Origin: Nissolia schottii
Taxonomy: Eukaryota; Streptophyta; Magnoliopsida; Fabales; Fabaceae
Direction: 5' to 3'
DNA length: 64,000 nt
Assembly (NCBI GenBank): GCA_003254905.1
Contig: QANU01105760.1
Span: 34,847 to 98,846, forward strand
Shown: positions 23,002 through 36,058 of the stretch, piece after piece
How positions within the stretch are numbered: position 1 is the first letter of the stretch
Layout of the letters: each line of letters starts with the position of its first letter
Made by a program: the position numbers and the translations under genes
The notes under the pieces: model-generated
Database searches by the model: none
Told to the model about the DNA's origin: nothing
Seen by the model: only the letters and a program-made list of their open reading frames with translations

Positions 23002-25258
23002 AATGGACACTTTTTTTCCCCCTTAATAATGAATATAGCAATCGGGGAATATCAATGTCATTGAGGTCTGCTGATTTACCCCTTGTGTGTGGTGGTGCAC
23101 CTTTCAGAGGCACAAATATTAATTGATGGAAGAAAAAAGTTTGTTTAAAGAGTATGCATATTTATTTAGTGTGATCTCATTTGATTAAGTATAGAACTCA
23201 TCTTGTACATTGAGCTTTTATTTGATTTATTACATAGAAGTTTTGATTTGAGGACATGAAACATAACTCCCTACTGAAAGATGTTAGACACGATGTTACC
23301 TAGTCAAGGTTCTTTCCAGGCTTAATCCCTCTTTAAGAAAGGGAGCACTCGTTCTAGAAGTAATTGAGTATTTTTCAAACTCATCCACCTATCTGCAACA
23401 TCCAAGGATTGTAGGGAGACAATTACAGGAGCAATACTAAATCATTTAAAAAGAGGTACGATTTAATCCATTCTTTACATGGAGGCCTAGACGCTACTAG
23501 CCTAGTAGGTATGATTCAAATCCGGCCCATTTCTAAACTACGTATCCCACATATATTCTCACTTTCTTCTCTTTTTTCTTTTCTTGTCGAAACATTCTCA
23601 CTTCTTTGTACTTAGCGTACGAGCCAATTTTATTTTTAAAAGATTTATTTTACCATTACAATGTGATTTTATTAAAAATTATATCTTCTTTCACTTTTTT
23701 TTTAGAAGTAGAACCTTCTAAATTTTAAAAAAAAAATAAAAAATAAAAGATAAAAAAGGTGGTGTTTTACATTGTTTTAAAAAAAATACTTTTTTTAAAT
23801 TATATTTTAACACTTGTTATTCTTCTAAAAAGTGCTTTTTAAAAGTCATTTCAAACGAGTCATTAATCTTTTTGTCAATAAATAGTTCAAGTTGATCCTT
23901 GATTAAATTAAAAAATAAAAAAGACAAATCGGTTCCTTAACTTTCTTTTCGTCAATGATCAATTTGAACCGGTTAAAAAATCTTTAATGACCAATTTGTC
24001 ATGTTTTTATATTTTATTAAGAATCAATTTGACGTGTTTGTTAATAGATAGATTAATAACGAGGGATCACAAAATGCACTTTTTTTTTCTTGAGGAGCTA
24101 ATTTATGTGACAGTATTCCTATAATGTAATTACAATATAAAAGAATTGGGCAAATATCTTTTTTAATTTATAAGTGTAGTTAGACTTTTCTATTAATAAA
24201 ATATTTTTTTATTAAATATAAAATAAGTGGACAAATATCACAATTTTAATTTTGGCAAAGTTGATAGTAAAAACAGGGAGAAAGTTAAATATTATTTATA
24301 ATTTTATAATAATCAAACTTTTATAATATGGGCTTTGATCTATTCTCCCAAAGATAGATATGTTGCATTCATTAATCGAAGAAGGATTCAAAGACCAAAA
24401 CTTAAATCAAGAGGGGTTATTTAGAGATCCCTAGATGGCAGAGTCATATGAGCAATCGAAGGAGAATAAACAAAGATAGGAAATCAAAATATGTGGCAAG
24501 AAAAGAACCTACAAGAAAAGACTAGGGAGAAGCCAGATATTGGAAGTCACATGCATGATCCGATAACCAGCTAAAGGAGCACCCTCAAAATTGACTGCAA
24601 TCGTTTCTTCATTAGAGCATATCTTCTTTTCGGGATTTGTTGCAGGTTCTTGATCCATCTTTTTAGATGTAACAACATGAAAGCTATTCTCGTGGAGAGT
24701 GGGTCCACTTAATTAAATTTTTTAAGTGTAACATCTCACCATTAATTGAGAATACATGACTCATGCATGACATAAGTAATAAAAAATGTAATGGTGAGAT
24801 ATTACATTTAACTTCACGTAATAACAAAGTCAATTGAGAGGATCTATTTCCATTCGTGTGAAAGTGGAGAGACACCCCAAAGCGAAGGCACGGCGCACAG
24901 AGGTGAGGAAATCGGACGCCCAATGAAAAGAGAGAAACTTGGGAAACTGGTGGCGGATGATCACACCGGAGGATCAAAGGGCCAAAGGAGACCGCAAGAT
25001 CTGGACAGTGGAACCAAAGGTGGCAAGGTCCATGGAGGCGAAAAAGAAGATGCACACAGTGATGACAGAGAGCCACGCACAAAAGGTGACAAGCCAAGCT
25101 CACAAAGATGACGTGGAGGCACACAAGCAATGACAGAACCCCGACTTAAGGGAGGCACGCGACGGCGGCGCAAGGTTTAGGTTTTTCCCGAAAACCCTAA
25201 CAGAACACAAATTTATCTAATAATTCAATCAGAAAATGGTAAGCTCAACATCCTCGTC
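23002..25258. other. intergenic, repeat-rich
   Basis: 3' flank of the hydrolase gene, then AT-rich DNA with an inverted-repeat MITE at about 23875-24065. A less AT-rich stretch at about 24850-25190 is open in several frames but shows no family motif. No gene is recognised. Confidence 0.4.
23875..24065. repeat. inverted-repeat MITE-like element
   Basis: The left arm 'gttgatccttgattaaa' pairs with the reverse complement of the right arm 'taagaatcaatttgac'. Repeated 'ccaatttg/caaatcggt' modules lie between. Exact ends and target duplication were not resolved. Confidence 0.5.
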
Positions 25259-25266
25259 TTTGTTGT

Positions 25267-25491
25267 TAAGGCTGTTAAAATGAGTCCGGCTCGCGAGACT
25301 GAATCGTTTACCCTATTAAATGGACGAACCATATATGCAAAATCTGGTCTGTGAATAGCAAAAGCCCTTTTAACCTGTGGGCCAAATTGGCCAGTTTAGT
25401 ATTAACATAGGCATAACTTACGGACTAACCCGTTTAGACCCGCAGGCTAGTCGAGCCTAAATAGGTCGGATTGACCCATTTGACAACCCTA
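25267..25491. mobile_element. small non-autonomous hAT-type element
   Basis: A 225-bp element with imperfect terminal inverted repeats: left TAAGGCTGTTAAAATG, right (reverse complement) TAGGGTTGTCAAATG. It is flanked by the 8-bp direct repeat tttgttgt (25259-25266 and 25492-25499). An 8-bp duplication and TAGGG-type ends fit plant hAT elements. It has no coding capacity. Confidence 0.82.
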
Positions 25492-25499
25492 TTTGTTGT

Positions 25500-26639
25500 C
25501 ATGACCCATCATCTTTACTAATAATAAAGTGGTTAGACAAGTTTATCGGTCATTTAGTCACATTCTTTTTTACTATTATACCCATCTATCATCTCAAAAA
25601 CATTTTTATTTTTGAAAATTTAAAATTTTGAAACTTTTAACTGTGGTTGTTAAACTCTTGAATTAACTCGTAAACTTTTACTATACAAAACAAATTAACA
25701 TTTATGTAAACTCTTTTTTGATAAACTCGTACAAGTTTAAGTAAGCTCTTGATTATAATAGCGAGTATAGTAGTTAAATCTACCTACTAGTTTACCTCAA
25801 AATAATGTACAATTTTTGTAACTTTGGTAGATACTTACGTAAATTTGTTTATGTTAGACAATATATATTGAGTTTATTAAGCTAATTTCATAGATTTATC
25901 ATAAATGAATTATGTTTTATCAAATTATAAAATAATACACATACAGAATAAAGTACGATATAACAACTAAGTGTCATGCATTAAGGTGTATTTTATGATA
26001 TTTCTTTCATTAATTTAATTTAAAGTTAACATTATTTAATTTCAATTATAAATACAATATTTAATCATGTTTAGTTTTTAATTATATTACTTATAACATA
26101 TTTTTTTACGTATGTAAAATCTTACGAGTTTGTTAAGACTTCACAAATTTACTTAAATTCTCGAGTTTGACAACTTGCTTTCAACCTAATTTTTTGTTGG
26201 GCACCCCATTTTTTAGTGTATATAAAGTAAGAAATTAAAAACAATTTTTGCTGAAGAAAAACAAAAAGTAGACGATTTTCACTTGGTTTCAAGATTTTAG
26301 ATTTATAGGGTACATTTTTTTTCAACTTACTTCATTTAAAAAAAAATTGTCTAAAAATCAATTTTCATGTACTTCTTTAAAAAAAATTAACAAATTTTTC
26401 AACTTTTCAGCATAAGTTAAACTTTAAAAAAAAAAAAAAACTATTTTTTAGCTTTTTTAACTCTAATCAGAAATCAACTTTGGAATCACCTTTTTTATTT
26501 AAAAGCTGAAACAAATAGGATATCACCTTGGTAGTCAGTTATGTTCACCTTTTATAATACTTACACTTCACAATAACATATAATGAATTGTGATTAGTAG
26601 ATAGTGTAAAATACTTTTTTATAATAAACAACGAAGAAA
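25500..26639. other. intergenic, very AT-rich
   Basis: Long A/T runs and no gene. A stretch beginning near 25510 resembles the start of some plant Helitrons, but no 3' end was found. Confidence 0.4.
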
Positions 26640-27880
26640 AAAATGCCTAAACAGAAACTACACAGAAGTTATTCTACGGAAAGGGATTCCCACATAATCA
26701 ACAAACAAGGTTGGGGAAATAAAGGAAGGAACATTGTTATGTATAGAAACTCCTGGTTGAAGCTTGAGGTCATTCTTTGCAAAACCGTCTGCATAATGAT
26801 TTGCTTCTATGGAGGTGTGAGAAATTCTCACAGCAATGCTCATATTCATCTTCATTTTTCAGAAGAGCCAGATGAAGGAACAAAAGCGTTGAGAACCATC
26901 AATGCTCCAAGCTCTTTCAAATTTCTTCTCCTAATAAGCATGGCCATACATAGAATCATAAGTTGATTTAAGGGAGAAATCAACAGAGGGATTCGGAAAC
27001 TAAGCTATGACATCCTCCCCGTAAGAAGGTTGAAATTCCACTCCCCATCGTTAGTCGCAAAGTAGCTAACTTTAAGTTGTTGATCTTCATCATATAAAGA
27101 TTAGCTTTTCAAGATCAAGTTTAATTGTTGTACCGAAGTATGATCCTCGGGACAAGTCGGATCCTAGAGCTTCTCTACAAGTGGTGGGTCTCCGATGTTG
27201 AAAGCCGCGTGGGTACCTGCAACGACTCCGACGCTCAAGTCAATAAAAGAATGAGGTGATAGAGTAGGCAAAAGTGAGATGGATCTATACCTGGGGTGGT
27301 TCTAGGGGTTAAGAACCTGTGCGATACCCGAGTGTTGCGAATTGTTCCGCGTGGTTTGATAGGGGGAGGATATCTTGGACCGTGGGGCTCACTGGGGAGA
27401 GAGCATCTCGGGCCAAGTTATCCTTTTAGGGGCGATCATCTCGAGCCGTTATGTTGGCTTGCCAGAGGTCGGGTTGCTCCACGGGACGATTTGGTCTGGT
27501 CGGGTTGCTCTATGGATCCTTGGGCCTGGGCCTCAAGAGTGGGCCTTTATGGTCCAATCCATAACAATTGTCATAAAACCTTTCTTACCCGCCTTCATTC
27601 TAATAGAATGAACGATCTCTTGAGCCATCAGAATATCATCCACGATGGACCTTCCCAGCACAAAACTAGATTGCATGGGGCTCGTCAGGTTACCCATATA
27701 ATCACATAAGCGGGAAGTGATAATCTTAGTAACATCTCTATAGAAATATAGGGGGAATACCATCAGGTCTAGGGGCTTTCCACCCACCCATAGAAAAGCC
27801 AACACCTTTTATCTCCTCCATAGAAACCTCTCTATCCATCGATTTTCTCCAAATCTTGAGAGGAGAGATAGGGAAAAGCA
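26640..27880 (-). mobile_element. degenerate LINE (non-LTR retrotransposon) fragment, split by a solo LTR
   Basis: On the minus strand, 27572-27880 codes in shifting frames for LINE reverse-transcriptase fragments: a WKAP-R-PDG block, then SRLCDYMGNL, QSSFVLGRSIVDDILMAQE and GFMTI. Reading resumes left of the solo LTR (27128 downwards) with TIKLDLEK, the catalytic motif A. It then jumps by internal deletion to the C-terminal RNase H-like part (ISHTSIEANHYADGFAKNDL, about 26700-26850). Frameshifts, stops and the large deletion make it dead. Confidence 0.85.
27129..27566. mobile_element. solo LTR, Tat/gypsy-like family, inserted in the LINE
   Basis: 438 bp starting TGTACCGAAG and ending CCAATCCATAACA, flanked by the 5-bp repeat attgt (27124-27128 and 27567-27571). 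It shares blocks such as 'gcaacgactccgacgctcaagt' (shortened form of 'gcaaggactccgatgcctaagt') with the LTRs at 40128 and 44090, so it is the same broad family. No internal sequence remains. Confidence 0.85.
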
Positions 27881-28057
27881 TCCAAGATTTTGATAGTATA
27901 AAGTATTTTATACTAATAGTGTATTAAAATTAATTTCAAAATGTAAAACAGATTTATCTCTTACATTATATCACAAACTAATGAAATTATAAAATAAAAG
28001 AAGAATGATCTTAAATTTATTATTCTTATAATTATATGATGATATGATATATGAAAA

Positions 28058-28230
28058 TATGAGTTTACACTGACAATGTAAAGTTTTTTACACTGGCATC
28101 CAATCAAATCATTCCATATGCATAATGTAGTGGATAAGAGAGTCAACTGTTTTTATTTACATGACAAAATTTGATTGAATAATAATGTAAAAAAACTTTA
28201 TATTGTCAATACATAGCATTTAAACTCATG
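28058..28230. repeat. inverted-repeat MITE
   Basis: The left end 'gagttta..ctgacaatgtaaagttttttaca' is mirrored at the right by the reverse complement of 'tgtaaaaaaactttatattgtcaa' and 'taaactc'. The internal 'ccaatcaaat' and 'atttgattg' also pair. No coding sequence. Confidence 0.65.
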
Positions 28231-28239
28231 AAAATATTT

Positions 28240-29719
28240 GGTGTTGTGAAATTTCCAGAAAAGTTCTACAAACATTATTATGAAAACTAGTTTATGATAA
28301 CTCTCCAATTGGTTTTTCATATAGTTTTAGGACTAATTCATGCATTTTCTAGAAGTTTAGCATCATATTTGGAACCTTTTTTTTTTTTCTAATAGAGTGT
28401 TTTGTAGGATTAACCAAATTCATGGATTTTAGGCATCCATGTAGGTTACTTTGCTAATAGTTTTTCAAGTCCCAAGATCTCTAGAACAAGTGTAGATCAC
28501 CAAAGGAAATCCAAGAGCATAATTCAATTTGAAAGAATGAAGAAAAAGTCAAATCTTTGAGGTTTACGAGCGAGCGCTACACCTGTTGCTCGGTCTCTAT
28601 GAAGACAGAAGTCATAAGTCAAAATAGCAAGGTTGGTGACTAAGCACTACATCTGGCGCTGAGTCGCTATGAAGACAATAGCCAGAGGCTTATCCAGTGA
28701 GGTTGGCGACCGAGCGCCAGGTCATACCTGACGCAGATTCTGGCGCATTTTCTGCATTGTTTCATTTAGAAAGAGATCTTAGGTTATAAAAGGGGGAAGA
28801 AAATACGAATGTATCATCATCTAGTCCTAGGAGCACTGAAAATTAAGGTTTTAGAGAGAACTTGAGGAAGAAGGTATTTGAAGAGTGGGAATCGTCGTCA
28901 TTCTCTGACTCAACCATCATATGTATTATTCTCCCATTTTTTGTTATTTCTTCACCATGTTTTCTGGATCTAGCATGAGCTCATTTCTTTTAGTTTGGGC
29001 ATTTATGTAACTTATGTTGATTTGCTAATGTAACTCGAGGTTATTTAGTAATTGCTTGTGTTTCTTTAGTCAATTTTTATGTTCTTAATATTTTGGTTGC
29101 CTGATCACCAACTACATGAACCTTAGTCTTTATGCAATTCAAGAGAAGGAATACAAGAGTGCAATTGAGAAATTAATCACATGCTAGATATAGTTAGAGA
29201 TAACTTGTGCATTTTGTGCAATTGTGTATGGAAAACCATAGAACTCTAATGCTTCAATTTAACTTGTTTATACTAAGATATTAGATATTAGTTGGGTTGA
29301 AAGAAAATTACGAACTTTCGAGAGAGGTTAGTAATTGGAAAGGATTCCCAATTGTTGAGAGAACCAAGCAAGAGTTGAATAACTAAGATTGAAATTAGTG
29401 AAATTAGCATATGTGAAATCATGTGTCCTAACTTCATTCGTTTCTTGAATTTAAATCCATATTTCTGCAATTTTATTTTCTTGTTAATTTTATATATAAT
29501 TAGTTTTGAGTTTTCTACACTCAAACCCGTAAAATCAAACAACTCATTCCTTCTCGTACGGTGTTAGTCAATTGTATTCAACGATTAATTTGTCCTCGTG
29601 GATATGACAACCCGTTTTCTTATCACTTTATTACTTGTATGATGTGGTATATACTTGTCGTAGATTTTTCGTATTAGTTTACTTAGCAATACACTCAACT
29701 AGTCATTAACATAAAAGAA
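28240..29719. repeat. retroelement-like remnant (possible long LTR)
   Basis: Contains 'gaccgagcgcc'/'gagcgagcgcta' repeats (28565-28735) and, near 29590-29650, a 'cctcgtggatatgacaaccc' motif followed by 'cttatcac'. This resembles the 3' part of long plant Ty3-gypsy LTRs. Clean ends and a target duplication were not found. No gene is recognised. Confidence 0.35.
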
Positions 29720-29770
29720 GGTAGATTCTTTGGTGTCCCTAGTGGCACCATACCCTCTCACTTTAAAAAA

Positions 29771-29807
<37 letters not shown>

Positions 29808-30089
29808 AACATATATATTATTTTAAAAATAGTCAAATGATCATAAGAATGTTCACAGTGATACCATAATTTATGTTTAGTTACATAATTTATCTAATTT
29901 GTATTTCAAAAAATCAAATCACCAAATTACATAGTTATTTAGTTTTTTTTTTCACTTTTTAGTTTAAATTTAAAAATTCAATTTCTGAAAATAAAAATTA
30001 AAAAAATTATATAATCAAACATAAATTAAAGTTTCATTGTAAACATGCTTATAATTATTTGACAATGTTTTAAGATAATACTATGCTAA

Positions 30090-30137
<48 letters not shown>

Positions 30138-30170
30138 TTAAATGATGAGAAGATATCCAAAGAATCGACC
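29720..30170. mobile_element. TIR transposon remnant, possibly Mutator-like
   Basis: 451 bp between inverted ends ggtagattctttgg and (reverse complement) ggtcgattctttgg, 13 of 14 matching. The flanking 9-mers ataaaagaa and ataaacaaa match at 7 of 9, suggesting an aged 9-bp duplication. It contains an (AT)n run near 29774-29802 and an (ATT)n run at about 30090-30136. A related fragment lies at 38330-38614. Confidence 0.6.
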
Positions 30171-33100
30171 ATAAACAAATAACTCTCTCTAGATAAAATG
30201 CGTAAAGTGCCTTATGTGTTTTGCGGGCAATATATCACGGCTAAAATGAAAGTTAATAAATTGCCAAATGACTACCTGATGCGACTGTGTTTATGACGGA
30301 GGTGTTTAAACTTAAGAGGCATGCTGTCTATCATAATGTTTACTATATGTATTGTAACGCATATAGCATGTCATAATGTTTACTTATAAGTTAACACGAT
30401 CGAGTTAGTATGACATATTCCATATGAAGCAAAGATTACATCCAATCAAGGCATGTCGATACCAGCGGAAATGGGAGGTTTAAACCAGCGGCTGAGTTTG
30501 ATTTAAACCGTGCTTTCATTTTGATTACAAATCTAGAACCAAATATAGCCCCTTTCACTCACTGGTTGGTTTCCCTTGAGGTACAACTTAATTTTTAGCT
30601 AGGTCACGTTCTACCTTTCAATTCAATAATCGGTAGCACGTGGGACCAATTGCAACGCATGGACCCCACCAAACAGCTCATCCTTGCCTCTTCTGTGCTC
30701 TGCTCACACACACATAACCCATTCCAATTTCATTTTGCATATGCCATCCAAATTTTCAAGTCCCTAATAAATACCCCCCAAATTGGTCTTAATCATAGTT
30801 GTGTCACGTCATGTTTAACCTAATTAGAGGGCTGTTATTGGAGATCAGCTTACTTAGTCAGAATCAATTAGGTCATGCAAAGGATCAAGATCATTGTCGG
30901 CTCACGACAAATTAAGAGATGGAGGTAACCTACTACACGTATACATACACCTGTCCTCTCCTTCGAGTTTATTATATAATGTTATATATGTTTGTTATGC
31001 ATGCAAGTATATATATCTTTTCACCAAGCAGATTGAAGGAATATACATAATTAGTATACATGGTAGTTAGAAGATATGATTGTGATTAATTTCGTGTCGC
31101 GGTTTTAAAACATTACCTTATTCCTTCAACTGCTTGAGCGTTACATGCAAGGGTCTTTAGTTATTTAGAGGATACGATATTTTAGCGATGTCGTATATTT
31201 GAAGGTAATTTTAGAAATGTCATGTACTTGATATCTTAGATATGTTGTAGCTTGGAGCTTTCCTTCATGAATTTATGTCATGTCATGTACTGGATTTTCA
31301 CTTTCGTTTAATTCAAACAAAATAACTTTTGAGTTGGTAATAACAATGATGATAGAATAATAGTAATAGAATTTATTATCATTTCATTTGATCTTAACCA
31401 ACCATTAAAAAGAGCTAATTAATATCTTTTCAAAAAACTAACAAGTCATAATTTTTTATTACTGTAAAGATAAGATAAAAAAGCATATAAATATAACATT
31501 TAATTGATATTAATATTAAATATTGCTCATCCATTTTATAATCTTGATCACTTTTTAGATGTGATATATTTTTAAATCAATATACGCATACATTAATTTA
31601 AATATTTATACATATATATACCAAATTAAAAAAAATGCCAAATATTACTAAACGAACTTTGATACTTAATAATTTATATTTTTAATCAATCACATCATTA
31701 TATGAGTGACTTTAATTTGAGTAGTTATTGTGAAAGTTGTCCAACATTTTTATTGGCGTAAAAATACATAATTAGATGATTTTATATTTTTTTTTATAAT
31801 GCAATGTATTTAAGTTTATTATTATTATTCATAATTTGTTAATTATCATCCTGGGATTCTCTGCCACCTTCTACATATAGTAGGAAAAAAATGCGTTGTT
31901 GCATATCATACATTGATCAACTCATTTACTTACTTGTATTTATCTAACCCATTTTATAAATAGTATATTAAAAACAATGGCTTGAAATATTTAAAAAATA
32001 ATTTTAATATATATACTACCAATATAAAAAAAAATCAATGATAAACAATCAATTATTAACTCTTTTACTTATATTGATTTTGAGCTGGTAATTGTCGTGA
32101 AAATTATAAGTTATAAGTCAATATAATTTTCTAATTTATTATCATTTTTATATTATATGATTTCATTAATTTATTGAATGAGATTTTGATAACAATTAGA
32201 TTTGAAATTGAGTTGTGACAGCACGTAAGATCGCATAATCATATGTAGTTGTAAGAATATTTACGGTTACAAATGAAGTTGTGGTAGTAACTGAGATTCC
32301 CAATTCCAAATGTTTTCATAACCACATTTTCAGCTCTAAGAAGTGTCATAATCTCATTTGAAGTTTGTCACAACCTCATTTAATAGACAAATAAGTGAAA
32401 ATGTGAATAATAATGAAATGCTAAAAAATTGAAAAGTCAATTTCTAAATTTTGAGGACAAAAATTATTCAAGCTCACAGTTTCAGCTGCCAAAACTAGCA
32501 TAAACTAGTATACATAATGTGTTATATACAATATTTTCATGATATTATATATATATATATTGAAAAGAATTACGTATTCCAATTTCTAGAACAAAAGCAA
32601 TAGTAACTACCACTGTTACCAGTGCCGCGAATAAGCATAGTTTCTTTTTGTCCTTTTTTTACACAAAGCAATATGATTGCAATTTGTATTACTATGCCGA
32701 TATATCTGACTTTTCTGCAAGATTTAAAGCCTTCATTAAGAACTTAAATGAAAAAGTAATAATTTTCAAAAACAAAACCAATTGCCTCTATTGTGATCAA
32801 TCATACATCACAAGGTCAGAGGTCTAATTACATCTGAAAACAACCCTCTCGATGCAAACCCATTAATTATTAGATAACAAGAACAGAATAATCAAATTCA
32901 CAGTATTTTTTTTTAGGAAAAAGAGCTGCACCGCTATTTTTTATTTGTTATTTTCAAGAAAATGATAGAAAATTAGAACTTAGGCTCAAATCTACTTGTC
33001 AAAATAACATGACATGCATATATAGGATAATTAGTATTAAGGACCACGAGAAGGTCAAGTATCATAAAGGACTAGTTACAATCAAATTATTAAAGAAAGA

Positions 33101-35820
33101 TTAATTGCAATTTTATTTAAGGAGAATGACCAAAATATAATTAGCAATAGACACAAATATTAAAGAATATTACTGCTGTCATTCCTATGTTGCATCACTC
33201 TAAGATCTTGTTCATCGATAACCACCGCCATTGTTGATCCATGAATACGTCTCCTCGCCAGAATTGCTTTATTCCATCACCATCCCTTTGTGACTTGACC
33301 TCGCCAATATACAAACTGATTTTATGATGGACTTTACAGAATTTACAATTACATGCTCAAAATAGTTAATTCAAAAAATAAAAATAGAAGATCCTACTCA
33401 ATTAAGATGTCAAAATGTAGGACAATCACAAAATTGAGTGAAAGAAATAAAAAGCATAAGAAACTCAAAATAAAAAAGAATTGATAGAACAATTAGTAAT
33501 GAGATAGATGAATACTGAAATGACATTAACAAAGGTGCGGTGACAAGAGTGAGAATTTGAAAGTTGCAAGAGTTTGAGTCTTACAATACAATAGAGAGCG
33601 TAAAAAAAAAAATACTCAAAAGATCTTATTGTCGTTTGCTAATAATCTTTGGTCATTCTCCTTACTAAAAATATAAAATATAGTCTATCTTTCTTATTTA
33701 ATTGATAATTGATGCTAAGTTTTTAATTAGTCTTCCTTAGCCGTGTTTAGTCCTCATTTTCCTTAGATATATTGACCTTTAAACAAATAAGTCATATCAC
33801 TTTATTAATCAGACAAATGTCTTTATTTTCTATACCAAAAGTAAATTATGTCATTTTATTTAATCTAATAATTACATATCTTTATTTTTCGTAAAAAAAA
33901 TCCGAAAATTTTTAATAAGAAACTTAGGGAAAGAATCTTCTTTTCTCATGTTGATTTTTCAAATCAACTTACAATGTGTGATTTCTTTTGTTAATTCTTT
34001 TATTACATATGCCATGGGTAGATGTCGGTCCTAGCTTCTCAAGAGACTTCCTCAATTCCCATTACGTTAGCAATTAATGAGAGAGCATTATATTCATTGT
34101 TGATTTTCATAATTATTAATTTATCAAGTAAAATATAATAGCCATTCATTTAAGTTATAATACAAAAATGTTACATGTACACCCAATTTTATACACTCAT
34201 GCATACACCATTAATAATGCACAAACTTTATTCTCATGAGTGCACAAACATTACAAACTTATAGATGATATTCTCAATTATACTTAATTAAGTGCACAAA
34301 CATTATAGGTGTTAAAACACAAACTTTATGTATATAAGTATAGGGTTTATATATGGTGTATATTTTTTGGTATGCGTGTAGCAGGACTCGTTATAATATT
34401 TTGAAAAATGCAAGTTATGGAGTGTACTACAGATTGGTTTGGCAATAATGTAATTTTTTTTAGAGTCATTAAGCTTTTTGACTTTTTAAAAACAGCTCTT
34501 AAAAATTCATTGTAATATTTTTTTAAAAAAAATAAAAAACTGACTCTCAATAAATAGAGACTATAAAAGTAATGTTTAGTAAAAGTTATTTTTTATATGT
34601 AATATTACTATAAAATATAAACAAATGAGAGTAATAACAATCATTACATTTTAAGGTTATATAAGTCTTTAAACCTTTTAAGAGAACAAATCAATTATAA
34701 AAAGCTATTCAAGAGAGCTCTCAAAAACACCTCTTACTTTTACCAATCATAAAATAAAACAAAAAAAGAACACCTAGCTTATATATCTCATGTACATGTC
34801 TGTATCACTTTCAGCATTGAATTTAAATCACAAAGTTAACACTTAAGGTGGTGTTTCACAATTTCAAGAACTAGTTTAACTAGCTAGGTATTAAATAAAA
34901 TTAGTTTTGTGAACCTGAAAAAAAAAAGAACTAGTATTTTATTAATTGGTTTGAGGTTAATTTAAATGAGTTTTAAAATATTGTATAAATTATCATTATT
35001 CATGATGCTAAAATAATCAAATAAATTAATAGATATTAACAAAATATATTTATATAAATAATAATAAATTATCAAAATTTAAAGTATCAAGTACACTATT
35101 TTGGTAACTTATAAAAAACTTAGAAAAAAATTAAATAGAGTTGATAAAAAAAATATAATACATGGGCTTAAAAAGGGCACCAACAATCAAAACACTAATA
35201 CATTTTTAGTAATATCTCGTTCTTATGATAAGAACATATCACAAAATAAATCATATAAAAAAATAAATGACTTCGATGGTTCAAAGTCACATCTCACCAA
35301 TTAAGCATTTCATCAAACACATTTCAAGGCGCTCAAAACAAATATTAATTTATCATGTGTATTTATGTTACATTATAATAGTTACTTTTACTTGAGAATT
35401 TAAACAAATTATTTATCTAAACAGAACCTTAACGGTGAGACTAATTAATTTCATTTTTTGTCTTTAAAAATATTTGTAACATCTAACACTATCACGATTA
35501 AGAAGTCTTCCCAACAATTATCTTCTATGTGATTTAAATATTGATAAATTTAGTTTATTTACCAACCCAAATCTTGTTAGTCAGAGTCGTTAATGTTAAT
35601 CTTACAAAATGTACAATTAATTACTCATAAAAAGGATTATACATAAATACTAATTGACATAAAGATAAAGATTAAAAAAAAATAAAAAGTAATAAACGAT
35701 GATGACAAGAACTAGATGAGAGAAAAACTTGTGTGTGACGCTTATAATAGAGTAAATGCGGAGAGCGAGCAACTGGTTTTACCTGTGGTCTTCAATTAAA
35801 ACGAAGCTTCATTCTATTTC
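30171..35820. other. intergenic, AT-rich, no gene recognised
   Basis: Mostly A/T-rich DNA with simple repeats. A distinct less AT-rich segment at 30600-30810 has promoter-like motifs (see findings). Short open frames have no family resemblance. The right end is the 5' flank of the MYB gene. Confidence 0.4.
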
Positions 35821-36058
35821 TATATATACCACCTAGCTACATTGGTAGTAGTAGTAGTAGTATGCAACAAGCCTCAACTCCCTTTGAAGATTTAGGCATT
35901 TAGCAAAGCCATCACCCCTTCTCTCTCGATCTCCAGAAACCAAATCATATATAGGGAAACAGATCTCTCAAGGCTAGTTAGGTATAGGTCATTCTCTTTT
36001 TTTTATTTTAATTATTTATTTTTATCATATATAATAATATAACATAACACAACATAAT
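35821..36058 (+). promoter_or_regulatory. MYB core promoter and leader with an upstream ORF
   Basis: TATATATA lies at 35821-35828, about 230 bp before the MYB start codon. The expected leader contains an upstream ATG at 35862, opening a 13-codon frame (MQQASTPFEDLGI) that stops at 35901-35903, well before the main ATG at 36059. Whether it lies inside the transcript is inferred from the TATA position. Confidence 0.55.

Noticed and set aside
25508..25560. Helitron-like 5' end ('tctttactaataataaag')
   Set aside because: No matching CTRR 3' end with hairpin was located, so the call cannot be supported.
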